From positions 1 to 64,000 of the forward strand of contig JASANG010001082.1 in NCBI GenBank assembly GCA_030248215.1: a DNA stretch of 64,000 nt, read 5' to 3'. Position numbers and translations under genes: made by a program. Below, piece by piece: positions 26,001 through 33,799 of this stretch. Position 1 is the stretch's first letter. Every line of letters starts with the position of its first letter. The notes below the pieces were generated by a model. That model saw nothing but the letters and a program-made list of their open reading frames with translations. It was not told the origin of the DNA and ran no database searches. Source of the stretch: Enoplolaimus lenunculus. Taxonomy: Eukaryota > Nematoda > Enoplea > Enoplida > Thoracostomopsidae.

Positions 26001-29000
26001 AAATGCTTAATTTAATTTATAAATCTTATGGTTTTTTTCTAATAGATTTCTAGCAAAAATTTACCACAAAATTATACAAAAAACTTATTTTGACTAAATA
26101 CTTGGGTTTTTAGAACAAATTTTGAAATTAAAATTTGAAGTAAATTCTCCGAATTAAATATTTTGACCAGAATTCTAGGTTTTGAAAACAACCGTGATCT
26201 TTAAAATTGCATAAAAAGTCAAAAAAATCCCATGTTTTGTCGAAAATCCGCAAAATTCAAAACAAAATTTTCGCTAAAATTTACAAAAATTTATCTAAAA
26301 ACTAAGCTTTGACTAGAATCTATAATTTTCAAAACAAAATTATTCCGCAAATTTAAGTAATTCCACGAACTTCCAATATTTTGACTTCGCAGGGTTTTAC
26401 AAACCGAGTTCATTTCTTGGAATTACTGTCCTACAAAGTCAAGAGAAAATATTAAAAGAAAAAGGAATGGGTCAATCAACCGTTTACAAATTAAAAAATT
26501 CTGATTATTTAGCCATTCCCTTAACAGAATTAACACAGTGCTTGCACAAGTGTTGGTAAAAACTGACAACCTAGTAGCTAGACTAATCTAAAACTTTATT
26601 CCTGAGTACCCCATTATAAATCAGTTACAATACCGAGGTACGCAAAAGTGAGCTTCGTACTGTCAATGTTTTCACGCTGTGTAATATGAACGCCGGAATG
26701 TGTGAGCAAACTTCAACAAGCTTGAGCAGTAGACTACAAAACTGCGATTTAAAAGTAGCGAAAAAAGGGGTCACCGCATCAGTTAGAGTAATACATGCAA
26801 AACATACGATACAGATTGGGCAACATGCCGGAAATTTTTCCATTTAAAACTAGTAAGATCTGACCCGACTGTACTTCTTAAAAGAGGAGAGGGTATCCAA
26901 ATCTTTTAGACTGTACCTCCATTCATTCGCCTGGCTTAAGCATAAAATCAGTTAATACCGGTACACTAAAACAACTTTACAACTACTGCGCCTAGTAAAT
27001 TCGCATTCTTCTACATATTGCAAGCGTACAATCATAATTTTTTTCAAATATAAACAGCCAGTTAGCCAAGGCTTACAGCGCACAGCGGTGCATGCATCTG
27101 ACAACAACAACAACAACAACAACAATACATTAATTAATACATACACACATACCAACAACCGCACATCTATGCATAATATACACACGAAATATGTATATAC
27201 ACATACACACATGTAATATATACGTAAGAACTTACAATTTTTACAGAAAATTAAAAATGAGAAAATTTTAATGAAAGGGGGAAACCCCAAAAAAACAAAA
27301 AAACTAAATATGAAAATTTTAAAACGAAGGGGGTATGCAGTGTAAAGTTAATACACAAAGCTACAATCGCTCAAAATAAGTAGTAAGGGGGTAGTTATTA
27401 AAAATTCTTACCCCCCTGCTAAATTTTTCAAACCCCTATGTAACAATTTACTTAATTCAAAAGTACGTAATGTTCATTCTACGTATATAATAACCTATTG
27501 AAAATTTTAAACTTTATGTGTACACAGCAACTACGTTTTGCTGGACCCAAAACAAAAATTTCAAATAAGAGAAATTTTGGACAGGAAATCACTACGTACG
27601 TATTTATGTATGTAAAACTATTGCGTTTGCAACAGTTCCGAGAACTAAAAGCCTTCGGGTTCTAAACATATACGCTATAAGGATTGTGTGAGTACACACA
27701 AAAATGCTACAGCTAAGCAAATGAGCAATTAAAAATTGGCATCCGTAACTGCATACACAAAACATGTATGTACGTATCTCTCTCTGATCTGAGTCAAGAA
27801 ACCCCCTTGAGATATCCTCTTACGACTGTTCCAATGGAGGGTGTATACTACTACGCATGTTGTTTTATCCAAAAATATTAAGTAGTTTCTGTTCAAGCAG
27901 GAAATGAACGGGTGATTTATAGTAAAAGCAAATCCGCACAACATATACGTATAACTTATAGTATAAAATTATTGTTTTGAAACGGGAAGTGCTTTAGGAT
28001 TCAACCTAAGGCTAGGCTTCGCAGGTTTCACTTAGTGTTACGCTTCAACGCGTTTTCATCGTCAGGCTATTGTTAAAAATATTAAGTAAAACCATGTTGG
28101 ATTAGAATAATGCTTACATCAAACTAAGGTTTAGGTTTGATTAGGGTATTCCTAAAGTACATATGTCAAGCAGCTTTTCAGACAAATTAATTTCCAGGCT
28201 TTACCAGAGTTAACGTGGAGCACAAGCTTTGCCTTGGGCCAGGCCTATAGTATTAGGTACCTAATGAATGTTCAGGTAAGGCTGTAAATCTGGGATTTCT
28301 GGTTTGATTAGGCTAAATTTAAACTTAAGTAAGTTTCGATACCGCACCTATACAACTATAATGGCGTAGCGTTTGCTTCGCAACTTAGGCCTAATTTTTG
28401 TTTAATTTAGACATGATTAGTTCAGGCTTACGTCTAGGGTTTAACGGAACCTACCCAAGATTATTCCTCGTTAAAATTTGAAACATTACTATGCCTGCAC
28501 AAGTTTTACACTGACGAAGATTTAGAGTTGTACTGGGTTAATGATTAACTTACGTATAACTCAAGTTTGTATTGTTAATTTTAAACCTACTTAGCAGCAT
28601 AATGTAGGCTTACTATAAGTTTAAAGCGAAGTATAAGCTCAGTACTACGGTGCTAGCGCAAATTTCGGCCGGAGGCATTGGTAACCTATGGATAATAATT
28701 CTGCTCAAGTATATCGTTTGAAAACAGTTAAACCTTTTAATTTACTATGAAATTCAAAGACGTTACTCAAATATTATAGTAATAGTATGAAGCAATACTA
28801 AATATGTACATTTTACTCACAAATGTTTATTACACGTTTCATGTTTTTTATATTTACAATTTTCGAAACAACCCCACAAAAGGTCTTTAAATTTAAAATC
28901 ACGTTAATATGCAAATTGTTTGCTAAAGATAAGCGCTGTTTGTATTTAATTTGCAAACAATGCAAATTCGCATATATGCTTTCATCGAAAAAATGGGGGT

Positions 29001-32000
29001 GGAGAAATATTTTGAATACAAAGATTTAATACAATACAAAGACAAGCATATACAAATGTATTTCAATTAGCTGGAGATAAACCCTACAAGCGGCATAATA
29101 TTTCATTGCTTTAATTTTTAAGAATTAAGCTATAAGTGTCCTTTGAAAATTTGAAGTCTGGCTAAAAACCTGGTTATGGGCATAAAATACGCTGGGTACC
29201 ACGGCATGGCTATAACTACGTACTGCTGGGAACCCAAGATTTGACCGATTCCAAATCCGAACCCATCACACTTTGTTAAATTTAAATCGGAATTCTAACT
29301 TCGAATACAAAACATTTTTATAAAGTTACATAGTATTGTATGCAATATTAAATGGGCACATAACCATTTGGTATTGTGGATTGAGGTCCAGAACAGCTAA
29401 TGCTATAGGGTTCAAACAAATGGTTTAATGTGTTAAAACTCTATTTCAAAATCTAACAGCAGGAGTTCTCGAACCTTGTTGGATTTGACTTTATCAAAAA
29501 AACCTAGCCCGTATCTGTTCCGAGGCTGCTATTTTTATGAATCTGAGCCGGATCCAGACTTTTGTTTCTGATGGTCGTGTTAATAAAAAAGTATATTTTT
29601 TGTTGGGCGAAGCGTGTTATGTTTTCTACTCCTGGATTGAAAGGTTGATGTCCGTCCAACCGTCTGTCCGTCCGAAAAGAATCGCAGGAACGGCTGAACC
29701 GATTTTGATAAACTTTTTTTGTTTGAAAACCAATTATCTTGCGGTGTTAACTTCACGTTGTGGTTTAAAATTTTAAGCCGCTTATTAGCTACAGGCTAAT
29801 TTGCATAATTAGTTAAGCCTTAATTAGGACTTTTTACATTATTTCACTAATTATTACAGTTACAAGCTGTCTAATTTCATCATTAGAGGGTTTATGGGTT
29901 CGAAGAATCTGAATAGATTGTTTACAAACCTCTAATACCAATAATTGAGTAGTTAACTAATAGATAATTCGCATATTAACATTGTTTATAAGTCTAAATT
30001 AGGACTTTTTACAATATTTCACTAATTATTATGGTTAAAAGCAGTCCAATTTCAGCATTAAAAAGTTTTTAAGCGCGAGGAATTTGAATGAATTATTTAC
30101 AAACCTCCAAAACCGATAATGAAATAGTTAGCTAATAGCTAATTTGCATATTACCTTAATTGACAAGACGAAATTAAGACTTTTTAAAATATTTCAATAA
30201 TTATTAGGGTTACTGAAGTTTTTTGGGGGCGAAGAAACAAAAGAAATTGTTTACAAACCTCTAAAACCGATAGTTGAGTAGTTAGCTAATAGATCATTTG
30301 CAAATAAGCATAATTGATAAGCCTAAATTAGACATTTTTACAATATTGCACTAATTAATAGGGTTACAAGCAATCTAATTTCAGCAATAATGGGTTTTTG
30401 GGTGCGAGGAATGTGAATAAATTGTATACAAACACAAACCTCCAAAAGCGATAAATGAATAGTTAGCTAATAACTAATTTGCATATTACCTTAATTGCTT
30501 ACGTGTATTCCAGGTTCGCTCAATAATTGTAGTCCCACTACGACTGGTATAGTATTATTTCGGACCAATAACATTGTGATTTAGCAGCTTTGTTTATTCG
30601 AGTTTTAGACGTTAAGGTTAGTAAATGAATAACATGCCGTAAGCCAACAGGATCACAACATTGTATTTCCGTTTTCATTTTTATGCATTCAAATGTTCAA
30701 GTTGGTGTTAATATTTAACGATTTTATTGAATATCTGTATATGAGGTGTTGCAGAACCTTCTCGTGAAAGGCTCACAAGCGTATGTGGAAATGAGCTAAC
30801 AGCATCGAAAAACCGACGGTTGCCAAGTTTGGAGAGATGGAAAACGATTGCACGGGACGGGTGCGATGCTGTAGTTTATTGTTTTAGTACAAGTAGCAGG
30901 CTAAAATATATAAGTAGCAGGGTTCCATCGGAATTTGTGTTCCGATGGCAATTGTTGCAAAAATTTGATTTTGGTTCCTATCCCGGCAGTGAAAAATGCA
31001 GGGAGCAGAATTTTTACGGTTTTGTGGTAAATTATGAACAATCGACTTTAAAAACAAAAATTTACGCCTCAAAGTGTGAAAGGGGTAAAATATGAACGAT
31101 TTAGTTGACGTTTCATTAGTGTTAATCACTCAATAGGTATATCGACATGCATTTATCTGCGAAATCCGGTGTATTAATTCCACATTCACGAACTAAACTT
31201 TGACCTTCGTTAATTTGTTTACAACTTGGATATTAGGAATTAGAAATGTAGTACATAGCATAATTTATCGTCTGATGTCCTGCAATTTGTCTTTCATACT
31301 CGCTCAACAAAGCTGAATTTTGAACTTGTACTTGTCTATTATTATACTAACAGTGGTAAGTTTACGTCTCAAAGTGTGAAAAGGGTAACATATGAATGAT
31401 TTAGTTGGAGTTTCATTAGTGTTAATCACTCAACAGGTATATCAGCATGTTTTTATCAGCGAAATCCGGTGTATTAATGCCACTTTCACGAACTAAACTT
31501 TGACTTTCGTTAATTTGTTTACAAATTGGATATTAGGAATTAGAAATGTAGTACATAGCATAATTTATCGTCTATTGTCCTGCAATTTGTCTTTCATAGC
31601 GTTGCTTTGTTTATATATGTTTAGAGAATGTTGGGATTTTAATTTAAATGATCTTAGGTAATATTTTCAGTTTTGCCGCACATGGCCGTGAATCAAAAAG
31701 TAAACCGCTACCAAAGGACGAATTTTCAGGTTTGCTAATATAATTTTTCTGGTATATAAGCAAAAACCAGTCTTGCACTAAATTTCTGAGTTAAAACGAT
31801 AGTGAATTTTAATAAAACAAGCTACTTTTGTCACAATGCCAAGAACAGTCAGCGCGAGCCAAACCTTCACATATTTGAACCCAATTTCGAACCAGGTCTT
31901 TCAGACTAAGTTCTTGTCGACCTACCAGTTTTAATATGTGACTATAAATGCTAATTTCTATTCCGTAACGGCGATGTGGACGTCTACAACTAAAATCCAA

Positions 32001-33454
32001 CCTAATTGTGATAGCTTAAAATGTAACAATCCTACAGTCGCGCTAATGTTGTAGTGCGAGAATTCAGACAGCTTTTGTCATCGCCCTCAGGCGGTGACCT
32101 TGTATTCTATTCGCTTAGGAATTTTTCAAAGGATTGTTGTTTTTACATAGGGTAGCACGTTTTTGTTGAAAATCTTAAGTTGCAAGGTCTTTGTAAACAC
32201 TGTATGTAGCAGCCAAAGACAAAGCCGCAACCGCGATTCCAACGGCTAGACGGCTCCTACGGGTGTGCAATCTATAATAGTGGCATTAACTTTGCCAGCT
32301 AGAAGACATAGGTACAACCGGTTTCAAAATTTAGAGAATGGGCGTGGAGTTGTCTAATGTCTATGATGATTTAGGACAAAACTTAATACTTGCTTCGGTG
32401 TCTGAGCTAAAAAGCATTATAGACTTTGGACGTATTTGTGTGCTAAGATGATTAAAGTTTTCCCTCCTTAGCACTCAAGTTTTTTGCTAAAGTATGTAAT
32501 AGACAAAAGTATAGAACGAGGTGTGGCTAATTTTGTGTTGCGTACATACACTCACAAAGGTTTTCTATGACTGTTTCCAGGGTTCGACGGAAGGGGAAAA
32601 ATACCGGAACCGGAGATCAACAAAATTTACAGGAGCCGAAGTAATAGGTGAAACAATTTTAGAAAGTTAAAATAGCGTTTAATTTGGTAAATTTAACAAA
32701 TATGTGTAAAACTCTTTAGTTTGGGCTTATTTTAAGATATCCCGACAAGTTGTGCCGCTATGTAAAATTTTAGTACCGAAATCGCCGGAATTTCCGACGG
32801 AAACACTACTGCAGGAGGAGGGACATTGCCTGCAACAAAATTTTATTTATCAAAAACGTTCTTTTGTGTTCATTGCACTTTGATGATTACCGCGTTCGGA
32901 AACAAAGTCGCTGCCAGAGAGCGGTGACAAAATGCAAAAAAGTACTTTGCCAACGGTTTCACAGGTAGATTATTGGAAATAGCGAAAGCGGCATCATTTC
33001 AACCTAAATTTGTTTCACCTTCGGTTCCAACTGCAAAAATATTTGTCGACCTCCGGTGCGGGTGTTTTTCACCTCCGATTATGCTTAGGCTTAGGCTTAG
33101 GAAAATGCTTCTATACTGTTGCGCCCCTGTTTGCGAAATGCCAATGTGTGTAAATGCGGTCGGCTTTCTCGTTTCACGCTAGAATGTACGTTGTTAAACG
33201 TGACGATGCGGGGGCATATTGGTATAAAAAAATAAGTTTCGTATATTACATGATAGAACAAGATACTATGCATCACTCTGTAATGTATGCTTTTCTTCGT
33301 TAATTAATGCGTTTTATTTGCTAATTTCTTTAAGTGGCTGCTTTCTAAAGAACTTTCAGATTTAATGAATAATCGTGAAAAACAGTGGCTCGCTATGATC
33401 CAAATGAAACAAGTAATTGCCGCGTTGCCGTGGGTTGATGATTTTTATTGGAAT
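10914..33454 (+). CDS. PATL1: PAT1 (PATL1) decapping activator, 5' half, multi-exon
   Basis: PAT1 proteins scaffold mRNA decapping in P-bodies, linking DDX6, LSM1-7 and DCP2 (family knowledge). Exons seen: 10914-11007, 12792-12871, 13009-13089, 15861-16048, 16462-16648, 16898-16982, 31671-31729 and 33360-33454. The first six join in consistent phase, as do the last two. The N-terminus has DDEFDLLNEETFG, like the acidic LNEETFG motif of PAT1, followed by GEWELDHMAKQ. Exon 5 has CEDVERKLLQN, like the family's TVEEVE motif. The last two exons give KDEFSDLMNNREKQW and AMIQMKQV, aligning with human KDPYANLMLQREKDW and KIQMMQL. At least one exon between 16982 and 31671 is missing from this model, because the phases (1 out, 2 in) do not join. 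A possible 26-nt exon at 30755-30780 fits only part of this. No exon for the helical C-terminal domain was found after 33454. The start ATG follows an acceptor-like TTTTAG, so a 5' UTR exon is likely upstream. Confidence 0.85.
11105..11900. mobile_element. Composite hAT-like element in PAT1 intron 1
   Basis: The left end, TAGGGATGTAGCGATACC, resembles the terminus of the 17230-17960 element. The right end, CGTATCTCTG at 11900, is the terminus of the CAGAGATGTGCGG family, preceded by that family's GGTCTCGG-rich terminal repeats. The two halves resemble different families, suggesting recombination or nested decay. No matching 8-bp target duplication is seen. Confidence 0.55.
11966..12379. mobile_element. 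MITE, CAGGGTGCAAC family, perfect 8-bp TSD
   Basis: Begins CAGGGTGCGACC and ends GATCGCACCCTG. It is flanked by CTACTATC at 11958-11965 and again at 12380-12387, an exact 8-bp target-site duplication, typical of hAT-type insertion. GTTCCGGTA-rich subterminal repeats match the other copies. The intact TSD makes it the youngest-looking member here. Confidence 0.85.
12792..12871 (+). CDS. PATL1: PAT1 exon 2
   Basis: Acceptor TTAATATTTAG at 12791. It enters in phase 1 and encodes GGDDGEWELDHMAKQTKEID and a few more residues, ending in phase 0 before GTTAGC, a weak donor. The W followed by HMAKQ resembles the DDW..AHERLA segment of PAT1. Confidence 0.65.
13009..13089 (+). CDS. PATL1: PAT1 exon 3 (probable)
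   Basis: Strong acceptor GGATTTGTTTCAG. It encodes DAWNKSVEQLITEDDEDL and onward. Two donors six bases apart (GTACCT at 13084, GTAATT at 13090) both keep phase 0, matching exons 2 and 4. The acidic composition fits the poorly conserved region after the PAT1 N-terminal motif. Confidence 0.6.
13414..14289. mobile_element. Helentron/pearl-like element with four internal repeats
   Basis: Bounded by TTATTGAGCGAAGCTCG (13414-13430) and its near-complement CGAGTTTCGCTCAATAA (14273-14289), 16 of 17 matching. Next to the right end is a 9-bp hairpin, GCGAAACTC/GAGTTTCGC (14264-14282). The interior carries four units starting near CGGTTTTGGAGG at 13491, 13656, 13773 and 13949, then a unique tail with ATCGAAATCGGTTCAGCCG and GGACGGACAGACGG. 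Similarity to the second copy extends about 25 bp beyond the left repeat. The architecture resembles mollusc pearl elements and Helentron derivatives; that class is inferred. Lies in a PAT1 intron. Confidence 0.7.
14758..15517. mobile_element. Complete non-autonomous hAT-like element
   Basis: Starts CAGAGATGTGCGGTCTCGG and ends with the complement of CAGAAATGTGCGGTCTCGG. It is flanked by CTGCCCAA (14750-14757) and CTGCCTAA (15518-15525), an 8-bp target duplication with one change. At 760 bp with no transposase frame, it is non-autonomous. The subterminal regions repeat GTCTCGG/CCGAGAC many times. It is the reference copy for the fragments at 5282, 10385 and 11105. Confidence 0.85.
15861..16048 (+). 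CDS. PATL1: PAT1 exon 4
   Basis: Acceptor CAATAATAATTGTAG. It encodes 62 residues beginning QHHGAQMVQQLDSQFYRL and ending near GRKDVL, in phase 2 before GTAGGC. The frame is open throughout and joins exons 3 and 5 in phase. The sequence itself is in a poorly conserved part of PAT1, so the assignment rests on phase and position. Confidence 0.65.
16462..16648 (+). CDS. PATL1: PAT1 exon 5
   Basis: Acceptor CCTCTTCAG. It enters in phase 2 and encodes CEDVERKLLQNTKNVTVP and onward to NATKAN, ending in phase 0 before GTAAAA. CEDVERKLL resembles the short TVEEVE-type helix found in PAT1 proteins. An alternative acceptor ten bases upstream runs into a stop. Confidence 0.72.
16898..16982 (+). CDS. 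PATL1: PAT1 exon 6
   Basis: Acceptor TGTTTACTTTCAG. It encodes 28 polar residues (ENESTSNLQSTP to DEDTLQKK) and ends in phase 1 before the good donor GTAAGT. Low-complexity composition fits the linker of PAT1. It cannot join the exon at 31671 directly. Confidence 0.68.
17230..17960. mobile_element. hAT-like element with a nested MITE
   Basis: Left end TAGGATGTGCCGATAC and right end ATCGGCACATCCCTA are inverted repeats. GGTGAAAC (17222-17229) and TGTGAAAC (17961-17968) form an 8-bp target duplication with one change. Its middle is split by the MITE at 17521-17903. No transposase frame is seen. Confidence 0.8.
17521..17903. mobile_element. MITE, CAGGGTGCAAC family, nested in hAT element
   Basis: Starts CAGGGTGCAACCGGAATTCC and ends GCGTTGCACCCTG. 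The flanks CTGATACT (17513-17520) and TTGATACT (17904-17911) are an 8-bp duplication with one change. It inserted inside the element at 17230-17960 and so is younger than it. Confidence 0.85.
17970..19998. other. Intronic AT-rich DNA, little recognised
   Basis: No exon with both splice sites and a matching phase was found. The segment around 19290-19380 resembles the complement of 27780-27880 and is a dispersed repeat, which explains the similar short frames in both places (VVYTFAWNSLKRLS and VVYTLHWNSRKRIS). Confidence 0.4.
19999..20310. repeat. Tandem pair with hairpin spacer
   Basis: GGTGCCCGCCCTCATCCCAC at 19999 recurs as GGTGCCCACCCCCATCCCAC at 20216, both followed by ACATGCACCT, TTCATAAA and GGTCC. 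Between them, 20121-20213 is an imperfect inverted repeat with arms of about 31 bp (CAATTAAAAGTCTACAGAAT and its near-complement). Confidence 0.75.
20800..21183. mobile_element. Small TIR element with GTTTAAAC motif
   Basis: 33-bp terminal inverted repeats with about two mismatches at 20800-20832 (ACCCATATCTTGCTGATGTC) and 21151-21183. The inner part of each contains the palindromic core GTTTAAAC. The motif TGATGTCAATTTAAACTGAC at about 24003 is a related lone end. No target duplication was identified. Confidence 0.7.
21992..23643 (+). pseudogene. piggyBac transposase, inactivated
   Basis: piggyBac transposases cut and paste at TTAA with an RNase H-like DDD core (family knowledge). The start is ATG 21992 (MSVGNGGRTKSVF), followed by an acidic N-terminus. 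A 240-bp tandem duplication (22185-22424, 22425-22664) then breaks the frame with stops. Later blocks show FMPNKPDKFGIKFW, TTENFFTS and YNKNIVGVDVPDQM, and a cysteine-rich C-terminal zinc-binding end (KCQGKRCNN to ICSNCN). In the usual CDS and DN positions I read TEVE and TEN, so two of three catalytic Asp look lost; the third, in GVDVPDQM, is present. A frameshift lies near 23040. The remnant is inactive. Confidence 0.9.
22185..22664 (+). repeat. 240-bp tandem duplication inside piggyBac copy 1
   Basis: CTTTTTCGCTTGAAACACT begins at 22185 and again at 22425. The units differ by a handful of bases, including GCGAAATTACGC versus ACAAAATTTGGC. The duplication is restricted to the transposase gene and postdates the insertion. 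Confidence 0.9.
24002..25013. other. Intronic AT-rich DNA, no gene seen
   Basis: Apart from a lone TIR-element end near 24003 and short GCTCAAACTTA/TAGCTTAAACTT repeats at 24540-24615, no feature is recognised. Confidence 0.4.
25014..25131. repeat. Short minisatellite of TTGTTCAAAACAAAAT units
   Basis: About four degenerate units of 35-45 bp, each with GTTCAAAACAAAATTT and TATAATTCAAAAG parts, directly before the TGTAAC end at 25132. Confidence 0.6.
25132..25925. repeat. Repeat arm starting TGTAAC, possibly related to foldback element
   Basis: Starts TGTAACGTCGCACGG and closes with CGGCAACAACTC, CGCGATAC and GAAGCCCCCC in the same order as the arm at 58928-59811 (GGCAGCAACTC, CCGTATAC, GAGCCCCC). 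The following AT-rich stretch also resembles the foldback interior. The middle does not align convincingly by eye, so the relationship is tentative. A solo terminal repeat of another family is possible. Confidence 0.35.
25926..29599. other. Long AT-rich intronic stretch
   Basis: Holds an (AAC)n microsatellite near 27099-27126, ACATACACAC-type repeats at 27138-27220 and the dispersed repeat at 27780-27880. The frame at 26619-26840 on the + strand is open but has no recognised domain or splice support. No PAT1 exon could be identified. Confidence 0.4.
29600..30526. mobile_element. Second Helentron/pearl-like copy, inverted
   Basis: The reverse-orientation counterpart of 13414-14289. TTGGGCGAAGCG near 29604 and GGTTCGCTCAATAA ending at 30526 are its ends. 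GTCCGTCCAACCGTCTGTCC and GGCTGAACCGATTTTGATAA match the unique tail, and four units with ACAAACCTCYAAAACCG (29930, 30105, 30253, 30440) match the tandem interior. TAGTCCCACTACGACTGG just outside also matches the other copy's flank. It is more decayed at its left end. Confidence 0.7.
31061..31600. repeat. Direct repeat, 300-bp spacing
   Basis: TTTACGCCTCAAAGTGTGAA at 31061 recurs at 31361. The following 237 bp or so repeat with roughly a dozen changes, up to TGTCCTGCAATTTGTCTTTC. The 60 bp between the copies is unique. Confidence 0.85.
31671..31729 (+). CDS. PATL1: PAT1 penultimate exon found
   Basis: Acceptor GGTAATATTTTCAG. It enters in phase 2, encodes FAAHGRESKSKPLPKDEFS and ends in phase 1 before GTTTGC. 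Joined to the exon at 33360 it gives KDEFSDLMNNREKQW, which aligns without gaps with human PATL1 KDPYANLMLQREKDW. The junction therefore confirms both exons. Confidence 0.85.
32578..32800. mobile_element. Old copy of CAGGGTGCAAC MITE
   Basis: CAGGGTTCGACGG start, AAATACCGGAACCGGAGATC and the interior GGTAAATTTAACAA and TTTGGGCTTATTTTAAG match the copy at 54800-55159. The right terminus is lost. Confidence 0.55.
33360..33454 (+). CDS. PATL1: PAT1 exon with conserved REKQW/DDFYW block
   Basis: Acceptor AAGAACTTTCAG, donor GTAAGC. Encodes LMNNREKQWLAMIQMKQV then AALPWVDDFYWN, ending in phase 0. It aligns with human PATL1 LMLQREKDWVSKIQMMQL and DPYLDDFYYQN. This is the most diagnostic PAT1 segment in the window. 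Confidence 0.92.
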
Positions 33455-33799
33455 GTAAGCCTTCTTTCTCTACATGTGTTTATTGTGCGTATATTTCCAA
33501 ATCTGATTTTCTGTGATCACTGACACGTTATTGAAGTGCGTATTTCAGTTACCTAGTTCTGTGAATGCTAATCGTCAAACTGTAATGGTGCTCTTAAATA
33601 TTCGTCCAAGTCTTAACTTGGTGAAGTAACTTGAAGAAAATGTGGTTGGCTAACTATACTGTTTCTTATTGTGGCGTTGCGCGTTGGCATAATTACCTAA
33701 TTCAATATTTAATTTGTTTTAGTATGCAAATTACGGTGTATTTTACGCTTAGGTATAGATATATATGCACACATGTCCTTTTTATTATTTTTCCACCGC

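Noticed and set aside
26619-26840. Plus-strand open frame VRKSELRTVNVFTLCNMNAG as a PAT1 or other exon
   Set aside because: Open for about 70 codons, but no known motif and no good donor. It does not solve the PAT1 phase gap.
30755-30780. 26-nt micro-exon of PAT1
   Set aside because: Acceptor and donor are acceptable and its phase could precede the 31671 exon, but its length and lack of motif make it too weak to list, and it does not join exon 6.
31809-32000. Minus-strand frame RRYGIEISIYSHILKLVGRQ as an exon
   Set aside because: The composition looks protein-like, but there is no recognised family and no convincing pair of splice sites.
33550-33627. Frame LPSSVNANRQTVMVLLNI as the next PAT1 exon
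   Set aside because: It follows TTTCAG in the right phase, but ends in a stop without a donor and does not resemble the expected PAT1 continuation.
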